In this document: positions 11,870 to 23,874 of the stretch, piece after piece
Layout: every line of letters starts with the position of its first letter
How positions within the stretch are numbered: position 1 is the first letter of the stretch
Origin: Plumapathes pennacea
Lineage: Eukaryota > Cnidaria > Anthozoa > Antipatharia > Myriopathidae
Reading direction: 5' to 3'
Assembly: GCA_964036295.1 (NCBI GenBank)
Contig: OZ038463.1
Span: forward strand, 7,307,274 to 7,371,273
Length of the DNA stretch: 64,000 bases
Position numbers and translations under genes: made by a program
Notes under the pieces: model-generated
Told to the model about the DNA's origin: nothing
Database searches by the model: none
What the model saw: the letters and a program-made list of their open reading frames with translations, nothing else

Positions 11870-12552
11870 CTATTTTAACACAAATATTTCGACTGCAATA
11901 TTGGGCCAACCATTGTACGCTACAGGGTAGAAGCGGACGTAACGTGCATCGATAAAGGTCCCCAGCTGGTTCTTGACTACAGTGCGGTGATCAGAATTTC
12001 CTTTGAATTCCTGTCCACGAAAAAAATAAAAAAAGGGGAACTTTATTCACAATAATCAGTATGCATCAAGGTAAGGGTTGACGTATCTAGCCTGAAATTT
12101 GATTCATTGGGATAGGGGCCTGTAATGCATTTTTTTTTTATCATAAGGAGGGGATCGAAGGTTTTTAGTAGTGTCCAATCAATTTAGGAAGCAGGGAAGC
12201 ATGATAATTTACAGTTATTTGAGGGGGAGATCAGATATAATTACTTGGTTTCCATACCCAACTTTTAGTCTTGGATAAAATGAAAAGTCGAATTTAATTT
12301 TTTTTTTTCTCTCACAATCAGCTTGCAAATCGAGTCGATAACAATGACTGTGCCAGGCAAAATGACGGTTGATCTAGTCAGTTTCTTGCCAAAGATCCTG
12401 CATTCTAAAGTATAGTACAGACTCGGCTTTCCGCGACACAAAGTAAAACGTGCACAGTAGCTCGGTGGTTGCCACAAACCCTTCCGTGCGGGTTTTCGAA
12501 ATTTATTTTCGCCGCACCGTTTTCTCACGGAACTGAGTTTTATTTTATTTTA

Positions 12553-12649
<97 letters not shown>

Positions 12650-15600
12650 GTTATTATTATTATTATTATTATTTTTATTTTAGCTTGTCACTTACTCCTC
12701 GTTCAACGGACCTGAGACCGAGACTTCTATTTTCAAACCGCCAGGGTCCTTAGAAAATATTGCTGAATTGTGAAAAATTATTCCGAATAGGACAAAAACA
12801 AAAATACATATAGAGGATATTACACGGCGGCGCAAAGATATGAATTTTATTTTCTAGTGGTAAAATATTGTTTTTACCACGAAAAAATAAAATCCATTTA
12901 TCATATAGACACGAGTGTTTTACTGGAAAATATACCGTGCGTAAAATCCATACGAAACTACATCCGGGACCTGAGTGGCGTATTTTCCATGATATCGTTG
13001 GAATCATTTCCCGCTTTTGCACGGTTGTTTGTGCTCGCGAAGGGCTCGTTCGTAAGATATTGTTTTTACCACTCGAAAATAAAATTCCTATCTTCGCGCA
13101 GCCGTGTAATATCCTCTATATCTTCAAGCCGCCGTGTAATTTTCTTTTATTATATAGACACGAGTGTTTTACGAGAAAATGCACAAACAACCGTGCAAAA
13201 CCGGGAAATGATTCCAACGATATCCTCACTAGTGAGGATATGGAAAATACTCCACTTGGGTCCCGGATGTAGTTTTGTACGGATTTTACGCACGGTATAT
13301 TTTCCAGTAAAACCCCAAGGGTGTGGTTTCCATCCACCCCCAACTCCTCCCCCTGTGCGGTGGCTGGCGTACTGACTTGCAGTTTATACGAAATTTATCA
13401 ACATTTTAAACTTAATGTAAACAGTTGGAAGGTATTCGTACCTTATCTTTATTATTTTCCTTGTAGAAGAACCAGTTGATTCCGTCATGAGACACTTCTA
13501 ATTTGTATCGCGTGACCCATTCTCCGGGCGAACGTCTCCCTTGTGTTGCCACTGCGCAAAGAGCGTGCTTTGTTCCAAGGTCAATCTGAAGATAATCGTT
13601 TCTGTTGTGTTTTGTTTTCGGTTCCCAAGCACCATCTCCCCGTTTTTCGTGCAGCCGACCATAGTACGGATAATAGTTGCTATTGTAGTAGCTCGTAGCG
13701 GTCATACTGCTGTCGGGAATCTGATTCACATTCTGAACGCCCACCGGCTCGCATGAGGCTGAAAAAATTAATGAACGTTGCAAAAATTTTAATACAATAT
13801 CTATTATTCAGAGTGAAATGACTGACACTATTTAGTGTATTTGGAACAACTTTGCTTGTTGCATTTGGGCCAGCACATGGCCGGCAGATTAAATATACGC
13901 TGAATGTTTAACTCTATTTTACTTTATTTTATTATACTCGCCATAAAATACACAGCAAAATAATACGTACGAATAAGAAAATAAGGTAATAAAAATGAGA
14001 CCGGGTCCAGATAATTTAAAACTAATTACAAGCAGCAATTAATCATATTCGTCAGGTTGTGGGTAAAGTTACGAAAATTAAAAAGTACGGATATTATTAT
14101 AGGTTCTAGGGTATTCTGGGTCATGAGTATTTGGAAGAGCATTTTTATAGTAGGTGTTATATATAACTGCTTTGAGATATAAAAATTAATTTCACATGAT
14201 AAAGAGAGCTCGCGGGGTCGTTCTCAAGTGCGTTCTAAGCTCTGGTTCATTTTCATATCAGAAATTGTACTACAATTGGGTAGAAACGTGTGCGTACAGT
14301 TAGAAGTACGCCAATATTAATATTATAACTACTTCAGCAACATCTTTGAAAAAGAGTGCTAGGTCAAGATTGATAAGTTAGTTAATAAATTCGTGGCTCG
14401 TTGCTGGACCTGCTCCGTCTTTCTGGTAAGTCCCCGTTGAGTTTAAATGTGTCACTGACAAAGTGAAGTTGATCTAAGTTGTGATTAAAAACAACATTAA
14501 CAAAACATAGGTCCGCAAAGCGTACGTGAAGCTATTTGCTAGTTGATGATAGTCTATGATAGGTAGTTCGTGTTACAACGGGGCACGAACTACATCGAAT
14601 ATTATCACCGTTTGATCGGGGTTTTACACTATGTTCTACTATGCCAGCTACGTACTATGCATGGCCAAACACAAATGCACAAACATGACAGTTTATTATA
14701 TGATTATTTTGAGCTGATCGACATAAAAGGAGGAAAGTATAGCTTGCCAAAATATTTCAAGTCGTTCTGTAAATTTCTGCGAGGTAAGCCAGACTTTGAC
14801 TCGTTATAGTAGTTTCGTATAACGTAACACACTCCAGCCAAACAAACCTGTTTCTCGTGCTCTTCGAACGGTGGTGAAATAGATTCACAGTAAAATTTCC
14901 TGTCGACTTTTCAGTCGATTTTTCATTAGCGACAAAACCCGCTAGAGACAATTTTTGTGAACAAACAACTCAGACAAACCACAGTCGATCTGGTCATGAA
15001 ATCATGTGTCAACAAACATATCATGCGAGGTAAACCAGATTTTGACTCGTTATAATAGCTTCGTAACGTAGCACACTCCAGCCGAACAAACCTGTTTCTC
15101 GTGCTATTCGAACGGTGGTGAAAAGGATTCACAGTAAAATTTCCTGTCGACTTTTCAGTCAATTTTTCATTAGCGACAAAACCCGCTAGAGACAATTTTT
15201 GTAAACAAACAACTCAGACAAACCACAGTCGATCTGGTCATGAAATCATGTGTCAACAAACATATCATGCGAGGTAAACCAGATTTTGACTCGTTATAAT
15301 AGCTTCGTAACGTAACAAACTCCAGCCGAACAAACTTGTTTCTCGTGCTATTTGAACGGTGGTGAAAAGGATTCACAGTAAAATTTCCTGTCGATTTTTC
15401 ATTAGTGACAGAATCCGCTCGAGACAATTTTATAAACAAACAACTCAGACATACCACAGTCGATCTGCATTTGCAATTATGACATGAAATCATGTGTCAA
15501 CAAACATATCAGCGAACGCAAAAAAAACTCAGAATAAGCTTTTACCTTTGCCAAAACATATGTCATGGTCACACCATACAGCTGTGTTCCTTCTTTTGTG

Positions 15601-18600
15601 AGCGGAGCGTATATTCGCAAATGTGTCCGGAAATGTCGCTCTAAATGTGAATCTGTGTCGCCTGTTTGCCAGATACTACGGATATGTCAGACGGGGGCTG
15701 AAGGGGGAGCAGATTTCCACATGCAACCAAAGAATCTGCAACGCTCACAGCCGCCATTATAATGCCTTGAACTTCCACGTGCGAGAGAGCCGATTATATT
15801 TAGAAAGCCCCTCCCTGGAGAGGTAATTTAGCTTCTGACATTCTGTCGCAGTTATAACATTAGCACGGAAACCCTTTACTGGAAATCTCTCTGTGCATTC
15901 TTTGTGTTAAGTAGATAATAAAAGACAAACTTTCTCACAGGACCTGTACCACGGCGGCTTTTATATGGATAACACTTCATGCTCCTCCCCCCTCAGTAGT
16001 CTTTGCCTCCTAAAGGGGGAGCATTTTAATGACCTAATGAGATGGGCCGAACGGCTGTTCAACTATCGCCCAAACGCCGACATAGAAGCTATTTGCATAT
16101 TGCAAATAGCTTCAAAAACGGCAATGAAAACAATGCTATTCAATTTTCAGATAGTAACACGGTTAAGCCCGTTGAAATTCAGGGCATAAAAGCTTAAATC
16201 AAAGTCGTTTTTCGGCCGAACGTGTGAGCACCAAGATAGCACTCTTATTTGTATAAACAATCCAGTTTTACATTCAGTTGAATTACAGATTGTGACTGTT
16301 TGAAGATCCCAACTGCCCCCATTCAAGACGCCTGCATTATGCAGCTATTTCAGTTGTTTTAAGGTTCCGGTATGAACTTGGATGTACATATAAAAGGAAA
16401 ATAAACACTTACTGATTACATCCAGCTGCATTGCAGCTTGCGATTGGAAGATCCCTACTGACGCCGTGCAGATGTATCGTCCCTTGTCCTCTTTCACAAC
16501 ATTTGTTATCTTCAGAGTTCCGTCAGCAAGAACCTGGGACCTACCTGTTGGTAGCACTCCGTTTGACTTTGACCACGTGACTATGATCCTGGGGTCACCT
16601 GAGGCTCTGCAAATGGCCGACACATCCTTTCCTTTAGAAATATCTAAAAATTCAGGAGGCTTCAGAGTGATCTTTGGTAATGGTACAACAACCAAGTGCG
16701 TCGTAGAGGAATCAGAACCAAGCGAGTTGGACGCCTCGCATTTGTAAAGACCCGAGTCTTGTTTGGTGACATTCATCAGTGTTATCTGCCCTTCTTGCTG
16801 CACATTGTTGATGACGGGCAAACTTCCAAATGCTTTGGACCATGTGACTTTAGGAACTGGGAAACCAGTCACGTGACATTTTGGGAGAGTTACGTTTGTG
16901 TTTTCCGCGACATACGTTGGCCCAGCGTTGAGGGTGACTAACGGCTGAGCTAAACGGAAATAAACAGTCGTAAATTAACATACAGTCGAGCATCTGTATT
17001 AACCGATCCTCTATTAGGCAGCCACCCTCTATTAAACGGCCATTTATTATAGTCCTAAAAATATTCTCAGCTTATCCGTTGGCGTAATATTTCCTCAAGA
17101 GAACAGAAAGTGAAACTTGAGCTAAATTAGAGACAGTAGAGCAGTCTTACTTGTTGTCAATAAATACTTTACTACAGGGGACTGTACAACCAAGTTTTTG
17201 TACGTTGTTTCTTTTTGTGTACTTACCTTGTACGGTCAAATTAACAAATCCTTCCTGCACCCCTAGGATGTTTCTCGCTGAACATTTGTACACTCCCGAG
17301 TCCTGAAGGCCAACAGACTTTATCAAGAGCTCCCCGAGATCTGACACTTTTGTCCTGTTGCTAAGCAACAACCCGCCGTCTCTCGTCCACTTTATTCGAG
17401 GTCTTGGATTGCCAGTCGCTGAGCACTGAAGCCTCGCTGTCATGCTTTCGTTTGTTGTCACGCTTGAGGGAGAAACAATCACATGAGGTACAGAGATTGA
17501 TTCGCCGGGCTCGCCTTTTGGTCCCGGCAAGCCTCGCGGACCTGCATCTCCTGCGTTACCTTTCTCTCCTCTGGGTCCAGAATTTCCCATAATGCCTTGC
17601 TTACCACTCCTTCCTGGTGGGCCCATAATGCCTTGGTGGCCTGGTGCTCCTCGTCTTCCTTTCTGTCCTCTTTTCCCTCGACTTCCTCTCTGCCCAGGCT
17701 CTCCGGGAGGTCCACGTGGGCCTGGTACACAAGCATTACTTCCTGACCGCTGACACATTTTGAGCAAGGCGTCCACGCGTTTATTGATTTCTTGTTTTAT
17801 GTCGACCGGGGAGGGATTGGGGGCACTTCGTCTTGCTCTCTCCAACGGTTTACTCTCCTCTGCAAGTCACAAAAGTGAGGATAAGTCAGATTACAAAATG
17901 AAAAATCTTACAGAAGTATGAGCACACCCCACTTCATAACTACACGCGCCCAGCGTCCATTTTCAGCGCAGGGTAAAGATTTAGCAAAACAACATTTTTT
18001 GTTTAAAAATACCTTTGCACGAGCGTTGCGACTACGCATTTACATCGTCTCAAAACTAAAAAAAGCCCAGGGACGAGGCGGGATTTAAGTTCTTCCTGCT
18101 ATTTATCTAACTGCACAATGCTAAGTGTGACTGCTGTTTCATTTGCTAATTGCAGTTATTTATTTATCTATCTATTTATTTATTTATTTATTTATTTTTA
18201 TTTTCTGACATTTATCAAACTAAAGTTGCAAGACACGTAGCCAGAAAACAGCAAGAAGTCAGGCTAATTTAAGCTGACTCAACAAGTCAAGACTGCTCTT
18301 GTTGCTTATAAACGAGACTACGTCGACTTTCCTCTACGCCGCCTAAAACCAAAACTTGTTCTCACAAAGACCAGCTGCATTCCACTGTATTAAACTGGAC
18401 AAATTTTACACAGTTTGATCGCATTTGTCGTATCGAGTTTGACATATTTTATTTCATGAAGAATTTCCGCAATCCTCCATTTAGTCAATATTTTCAGTTC
18501 ATAAACATGAACTGCAGTTGCTCATAAATTCAAGAAAACGGAGCAGCAGAACCCAGTCATGTTTATCCGTATATAGTGAGCTGCTCACACTTGGGTCGTA

Positions 18601-18911
18601 AAAGTTTAATTGGCTTTTTTGAACTGGTCCTGTTCCGTGACACACTATCACTCTTTCGTTCAGTTCAGTGTCTAAACTGAACTAAGGAATGCCTGGCACA
18701 AAGACAAAAAGCAGTTCAGACTAATGGTTTACCGACCTGGGTCTGCTTGTTGAGCTGTGTTTTGCGTATCTTGAAGCACGTTTAGTCTGCTGTCCTGATC
18801 GTTCAAGCGCAGCTCGACCCTGATGAACCCAGCGCAGTACAACAGGATAGACAAAGCTGACAGGACTGTACCAGGGCAGATAGAGTGACCACTGCGTTCC
18901 TTGTGAGCCAT
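11870..18911 (-). CDS. Type II membrane collagen-Ig-discoidin protein, copy 3 (complete)
   Basis: Five exons: 18911-18737, 17859-17227, 16949-16413, 13758-13442 and 12010-11870, with lengths 175, 633, 537, 317 and 141 nt. Junction phases 1,1,1,0 all join, giving 600 residues. Residues 1-58: basic N-terminus, a single membrane anchor (about 13-31) and no cleavable signal. Residues 59-104: helical linker with Cys94 and Cys102, likely interchain bonds. Residues 105-179: 25 Gly-X-Y triplets. About 182-265: Ig1 (DSGVYKCSA). Exon 3: Ig2 (DSGLYKCEAS) and Ig3 (EDKGRYICTAS). The last two exons encode an F5/8C discoidin domain (SCEPVGVQN to AVEIFVLK). The usual closing Cys of F5/8C domains is absent. 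Several N-glycosylation sequons are visible. The inferred role is a trimeric surface receptor binding glycans, matrix or cells. I do not recognise a named family with this exact order. Confidence 0.88.
12541..12683. repeat. (TTA)n simple repeat
   Basis: A nearly uninterrupted TTA/ATT microsatellite in the final intron of copy 3. It creates a spurious poly-Tyr reading frame. Confidence 0.95.
12903..13318. repeat. Foldback/MITE-like repeat, family A
   Basis: The left arm (about 12905-13010, starting TAGACACGAGTGTTTTACTG) is the reverse complement of about 13180-13316 (ending CCAGTAAAAC), including a shared segment TTGCACGGTTGTTTGTGC. Another copy of the same sequence is at 20155-20500, so it is a dispersed element. 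It has no coding capacity. Confidence 0.75.
13850..14480. repeat. Duplicated intron tract, paralogous to 8540-9180
   Basis: The counterpart of the tract in pseudogene copy 2, in the intron between the Ig exon and the discoidin exon of copy 3. The homology ends shortly before a region unique to copy 3 that holds the 245-bp tandem repeats. Confidence 0.75.
14563..14593. repeat. Short hairpin
   Basis: GTAGTTCGTG pairs with CACGAACTAC around an 11-nt loop. It is intronic and its function is unknown. Confidence 0.6.
14779..15512. repeat. Tandem repeat, about 245 bp x 3
   Basis: Units start with GCGAGGTAAGCCAGA or GCGAGGTAAACCAGA at 14779, 15025 and 15269 (periods 246 and 244). The third unit has an internal deletion and changed ends. 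The units give similar short open frames on the minus strand; these share no known domain and are probably by-products of the repeat. It lies in the long intron of copy 3 and is absent from copy 2. Confidence 0.85.
16085..16113. repeat. Perfect 13-bp palindrome
   Basis: GAAGCTATTTGCA and its exact complement are separated by TAT. The arms contain ATTTGCA(T), an octamer-like sequence. It is intronic. Confidence 0.7.
18167..18208. repeat. (TTTA)n simple repeat
   Basis: A tetranucleotide microsatellite in intron 1 of copy 3. Confidence 0.9.
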
Positions 18912-19852
18912 ATCTTAGTTTTACAAATGATGAAAAACAATTGATCAGTTGATCCACATGACACAGCTCCCAGTTAATCTCTGAAATTTGATAAGCTAGA
19001 AGCACTGGTAAGCAGAAGGCTGACAGGTTTGGGTTTTAACCTATTCGCCCTCATGTATAGGCAAGTCCCAGTTATTATTTCCTGATCACAACTTTCATTA
19101 TAAAGCAGACTTTATGTAGCAAGTCAAGTAAAGAACTACTCGCGTTTTCTAGAAAAGGCAACAAAAAGTGTCCGAAGCCGGTCGAATGATATATTGAGAA
19201 TGAAAGGTCAAAATAAACATGAAATAATGACTTATTGAGTATCTCAGACTTCCGTTTCAGTCTTGATCTCGTGCCTCGTGCATGCGCGGGGGATCAGCAG
19301 CTGAAGCAGAGCAGTTTCAGGGAGACGGATATCCTCTTTCCAAGGCTTACGTTTCATTTTTCCTGACCGCACTATTTTTAATCTATGGAAAATCTACTAA
19401 TTTTTTTATAGTTTACATTATTTTAGAAACATATCACTATCAGGATCCGGCTTTTCTAACCTTAGAGGGGAATCCCCGTTCTGACTGGCCGTTTTTTAGT
19501 AGAAGCTTGTCCAAGGCGTTTATTGCAAAAGACACTTGTTTTAAAAGCTATTTGGTCAAGTTTTCCTAAAAGGTTTTCAGGATTGGTCAAATGATTTGGG
19601 CGGAGCTGTAACTGTTGACGTTGCGTATTTAGTTCTAAATGTTTATATTGTACGGCGCGACATGTTTGCACTTCTAAGGGTTCAATCAAAGTCATCCCTC
19701 ATGCCCCCAAATAGATTCACAATAATCTGTGTTTTTACGATTGTTGCTATACGTAGCGTATTGTCAATACAGATTAAACGCGTCCATGCGACGTATTTTC
19801 AGGCAATTGTCTTCATGTCTCAGCAGCCGTAAAATATACTTAGAAATCCATT
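18912..19852. other. Intergenic spacer, copy 3 promoter side
   Basis: This lies between the start codon of copy 3 and the 3' end of the PAN-fibrinogen gene, both on the minus strand. I see no coding exon. The copy 3 promoter must lie near 18912-19300, but I could not pick out a TATA box or other element. Confidence 0.5.
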
Positions 19853-19863
19853 TTTATTATCCA

Positions 19864-22800
19864 CTAAATACATGGACGCATCTTCATTTCCGACTTTTTC
19901 ATGGAGTAATCAAATCCTTTCCAGTCTGACCATATGATTCCTTCTCCATATTTACTCGCGTGACTGGAGTGATACTGTCCATTCAGATTTGCATGGTGAC
20001 ACCACTTGTGCCACCAGCCTCCCTTAAACTTCACAGCACAGTTTCCATCAGACTTGATATCGTTGTCTCTGTCTAGAGTGGTAAAACTTGAACCTTTGCT
20101 GTATGAGAGGGAATCACCTGCAGAACCTAGAGGCGAAAAGCGAAAGAACATAATTTATTTTATAGACACGAGTGTTTTACTGGAAAATATACCGTGCGTA
20201 AAATCCATACGAAACTACATCCGGGACCCGAGTGGCGTATTTTCCATATCCACACTAGTAAGGATATCGTTGGCATCATTTCCCGCTTTTGCACGGTTGT
20301 TTGTGCAATTTCTTGTAAAACATTTGTGTCTAATATAATAAAAAGAAAATTACACGGCGGCTTGAAGATATGGATTTTATTTTCTCGGGGTGAAAACAAT
20401 ATTTTACTCACTCGCAAAGCGCTCGTTCGTAAAATATTGTTTTTACCACTCGAAAATAAAATTCATATCTTCGCGCCGCCGTGTAATATCCTCTATGTAT
20501 AAAAATGACAAAAATCGGTGGGTTGAAAATGATGGTAGCATAAGTTGGCCAAACTTCAGTGACAACGACCAGAGGGAGGGAAAGTAAATTTAATAGAAGG
20601 TGGGGGAGGGAACCTGGAAAAGAAGAGGGAAAAGTAAGCCAAAGACCGGAATGGCCAGAGGGTTGGAACTGGGCACTTAGAGAAGTCAGAATGAGAAACA
20701 AAACATGACGAAAGGAAAGAAAATATGAAATTGGAGTAAATGTGAAGTGAAAAATATTATCTAAAATAAAAAATACAAGACTAAATATTTGCCTAAATAG
20801 ACGAGGGAGCACTGGGAGGCATTCAAAAGACAAAGAACATTGCACATTCAATATATCTCAGTGTACACAAGAACGCTTTACCCGCGCAGTAGCTGCCAAC
20901 ATCCAGTTTGTAGTTGTCGAGTTCGCTCGAAATGACAAAAACATCGTATGCTGCTTCACTCTTCTTTCCTTCCCAGTCCTCCAGCTCAATACGCAATGTA
21001 TTGTGGGAGAAACTCGTCAACTGGTGAAGCTTTTCAAGCCCGAGCCAAAACTCGCCAGTCAGGTTGCCAAACCCGTTCTTGTACTGATCCCATTTGCGGT
21101 TAAAATGAACGGAGCCGTCAAGCCTCCTCTGAAATACAGCCCACCCCCCTCCGTCTGTGGTTTGATCACAGTACACGTCAAATTTACCCAGACCGCCGAG
21201 GTCAATAACATAGACGCCACTATCGTTGTACCCAGCTTTTAGAACGTCGGTGCAATCCTTGAATCCTGCGTTTAAGAATGGCAAATACCTCATTAACTAG
21301 TTAGCGAAATTTTTAGAAAAAGTTTTTTTTTCCTGTAGCGAACATTTTATTCGTACACTCCGGCGTTGATGTTGCGCGATTCACTGACTGAAAGAAGTGC
21401 ATTGGTACATACATATTGCATCCCTGTGTAATAGAACTGTACGTCACAATGTTAGAAAACATCCTGTACGTGATGATAATCTGCAACTTACTCACCTTGC
21501 TGTTTCTCAGAATTACTTGTGCTTTTCTGAAACACATAATATGTCGAAAGTGCATTTACATTAATTGACAAAGAGACAGCCATGTAGTAGCCTGCAGTGT
21601 AGCTGAGTGTAATGTTCCTGATCACACGTACATATTAAGAAAGTCGATCAGTAAACTGCATAAACACACGCCGAAAAGTATATTGCCACAACATGACAGG
21701 ATATGATAGGATAGGATGTAGGCAAACCAAATGCATCCAAATATATTCACAATAATCTGTGTTTCAACGTTTGTTGCTATTCACGTAGTGGAGTATTGTC
21801 AATACAGACTAAACGCGTGCGACGTATTTTCCGGCGAATGTCTTTATGTCTCAGTAGCTGTAAAATATACTTGGAAATCCAATTATTTTTACTATATATA
21901 ATAAATGCATGGACGCGCATCTTCATTTCCGAAGTTTTGATGGACTAAAACAGTCGGTTGCTGTCATTCTGTCACGGACTGTTCTTTAGACTTATTGAAA
22001 GTCTTTACGAAGCGGACTCTTTGCCGACTGAAGGCGATCTTAGTGCAAAGAACAACACAGCTATATCCACCTGGACGCTAAAACCTTTAATTGGTACTTC
22101 CACTATATGACAGGTGAAATTAATAGTGTACTGCGCGGTTCAGCGTTGGAACTTGTCAACTGGCTGATGCCTTTTTTCGTGCGTAAGATGTTTTCAAACT
22201 GCAAAACTGTGACGTGGAAGAACAAGAGAGCAACACTGAGCTCGACTAACAAGTCAGAGATCAGTACAGGGATGCAGAACGAAATAGTGAGCAAGGTTCA
22301 ATCATAGACTTGCATCCAATAGAGGAGCGGACACACAGCAAGTTGAGATAGGAACAGTGAGAAAAATTACTCAAAAAAATAGAAACCGTCAAAACGGTTG
22401 AAAGTTTGAAGATTGGCCGTTTAGCCTAGTGCACTAGATTGTATACCCGTGGTAAATGACTTAAACCTGCTCCGTTATGAAACATGTAAACGTTTAAGTT
22501 TGTTTCCTCCGTGAGTAGTACTATTTCATTTCTGCCAGTTCCGGTTTTCTGCTACTCGGCTCTCTTTTTCAAGGAAAATTATGAATCAAAGTGAAATTAT
22601 TTAAAAGCAATTAAATATTAAGCAGGCAATACTGTTCTTCCACATTAAAAGCTAACTTTCTCGCTTAGAATACACTAGATAGACAAGAAATTTCTAAATC
22701 AGTACCTTGGTAGGTCGAAGCTGGTGGAAAACAAAGCCTTGGGCGTAGACCAGAGCGCGCGCGGCTGAAGCTTCACACCTTTTCTCGAGTCCCTGTGCGT

Positions 22801-23032
22801 TTAGCTCACAGACACCATCTTCTTTGTGATAGTTATAAGAAATGCATCTGGGTTTGTCCTGACAAGTGTACAGACAACTCATCCACTCTGACCGACTGTG
22901 CCTTTCAAAAACATGGCCGCCTAGAGCGTGATCAGAGACGGTGAAGGACGATTGCCAGGCAAAGACAAAGAACGGAGCAAAATTACAAAGGCAAGCACAA
23001 AGAAAATTGTTCAACACTCGGCGGGCGAACAT
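19864..23032 (-). CDS. Secreted PAN/apple plus fibrinogen-related (FReD) protein
   Basis: Four exons: 23032-22706, 21526-21496 (31-nt microexon), 21265-20882 and 20117-19864. Phases 0,1,1 join and give 331 residues. The N-terminus is a hydrophobic signal peptide ([18 protein letters not shown]) followed by a PAN/apple domain with its Cys pattern ([16 protein letters not shown]). The microexon adds a short polar linker. The last two exons form a full fibrinogen C-terminal domain: [27 protein letters not shown], then [14 protein letters not shown] and SEMKMRP near the end. DRDND is in the calcium-binding position of ficolin/tachylectin-type domains. The product is probably a secreted lectin of innate recognition or matrix; this follows from the family, not from direct evidence. 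AATAAA at 19858-19853 (minus) follows the stop closely. No lesion is seen. Confidence 0.87.
20155..20500. repeat. Foldback/MITE-like repeat, family A (second copy)
   Basis: It shares TAGACACGAGTGTTTTACTG, CCGTGCGTAAAATCCATACG and the GCACGGTTGTTTGTGC segment with 12903-13318. It lies in the last intron of the PAN-fibrinogen gene, close to the acceptor of its final exon. Confidence 0.75.
21731..21945 (-). pseudogene. Decayed 3' end of a duplicated FReD gene
   Basis: This intronic segment matches the 3' UTR and last coding bases of the PAN-fibrinogen gene (about 19700-19905): ATTCACAATAATCTGTGTTT and CATCTTCATTTCCGA occur in both. On the minus strand it still reads SEMKMR, then diverges from the normal RPCI and stop. 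It is a relic of a lost neighbouring copy or a partial duplication. Confidence 0.7.
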
Positions 23033-23831
23033 TGTAGCGCATTCTGTGTGTAATAAATGAAAATGATGTCTGCATGTGTTGGCGCAATTTATTATGCATA
23101 TTGTTTAGCAGGTGGCTTTGCTCGCCTGTGCAAACAGACTACGCAATTAATAAATGCATTTCTTTTTTTCTCACTATCTTTGCGGCATTTTGTGCAGGGC
23201 ATGGTTTTGGGGCTATAATATTTTCCCAACATGCATTGCTGTGGAATAATTAAGCTGGAGGGTGCATGCCCAGTAGCGATTTGTGCCTGGGATACTATGA
23301 AAGCTATCACGATTATTTCCCCACACAGACCAATCCATCAATGAGCCGTTTCCAATTCCCCAATAGACGCAAATGTTACGAGTAAACGAGCTCCATGCCA
23401 ATCAGAAAACGAAATCAGAAATGAAAATACGAGCTTCTAAAATAAAGATCGATTTGCCATTGTGTACTTTGTTTTTCAGTAGATGTCAGATGGCCATGAA
23501 CTATTTATTTCTCCCAAAATAATTTGGTGTCGCATTAGTTTTTTTGTATGTCTTTTTCGGCTTGTTTCATTATTAACTCATGTACTAGTGTTTCTCTGCA
23601 GGTTGTGGAAATCTCTCAAGTGCCACATACTTAGGTTTGAATAGCTGACGAATAGTAGTGTTGAAGTCGCTCTGTTTTAATTAAATTCGGGCAACACTCA
23701 AACTGATCAATAAGTGAAATGTTTACTTCCAAGGTCCCTGCGACACTTCCATTTCTAGAGAGTTCAAACATTACTAATTATGCGGTATCACTAAGTGACT
23801 ACACCGACGTTTTGCAAATCTTTGATGGACA
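23033..23831. other. Intergenic, nothing recognised
   Basis: This is the upstream side of the PAN-fibrinogen gene. I see no exon, tandem repeat or inverted ends. Its promoter presumably lies in the first few hundred bases. Confidence 0.45.
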
Positions 23832-23874
23832 GGGCCCGGTTTGACAAAGCACGATTATGCTAATCCTGGATTAG

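Noticed and set aside
12469-12753. Plus-strand frame with a long poly-Tyr run
   Set aside because: Produced by the (TTA)n microsatellite.
14757-15493. Three similar short proteins on the minus strand
   Set aside because: They follow the 245-bp tandem repeat; no domain, splice context or start common to them suggests a gene.
14779-15512. Possible CRISPR-like array
   Set aside because: Whole 245-bp units repeat without distinct spacers, and the genome is a eukaryote's.
22103-22307. Overlapping open frames in the PAN-FReD intron
   Set aside because: No domain, no splice phase fit and no similarity to neighbours.
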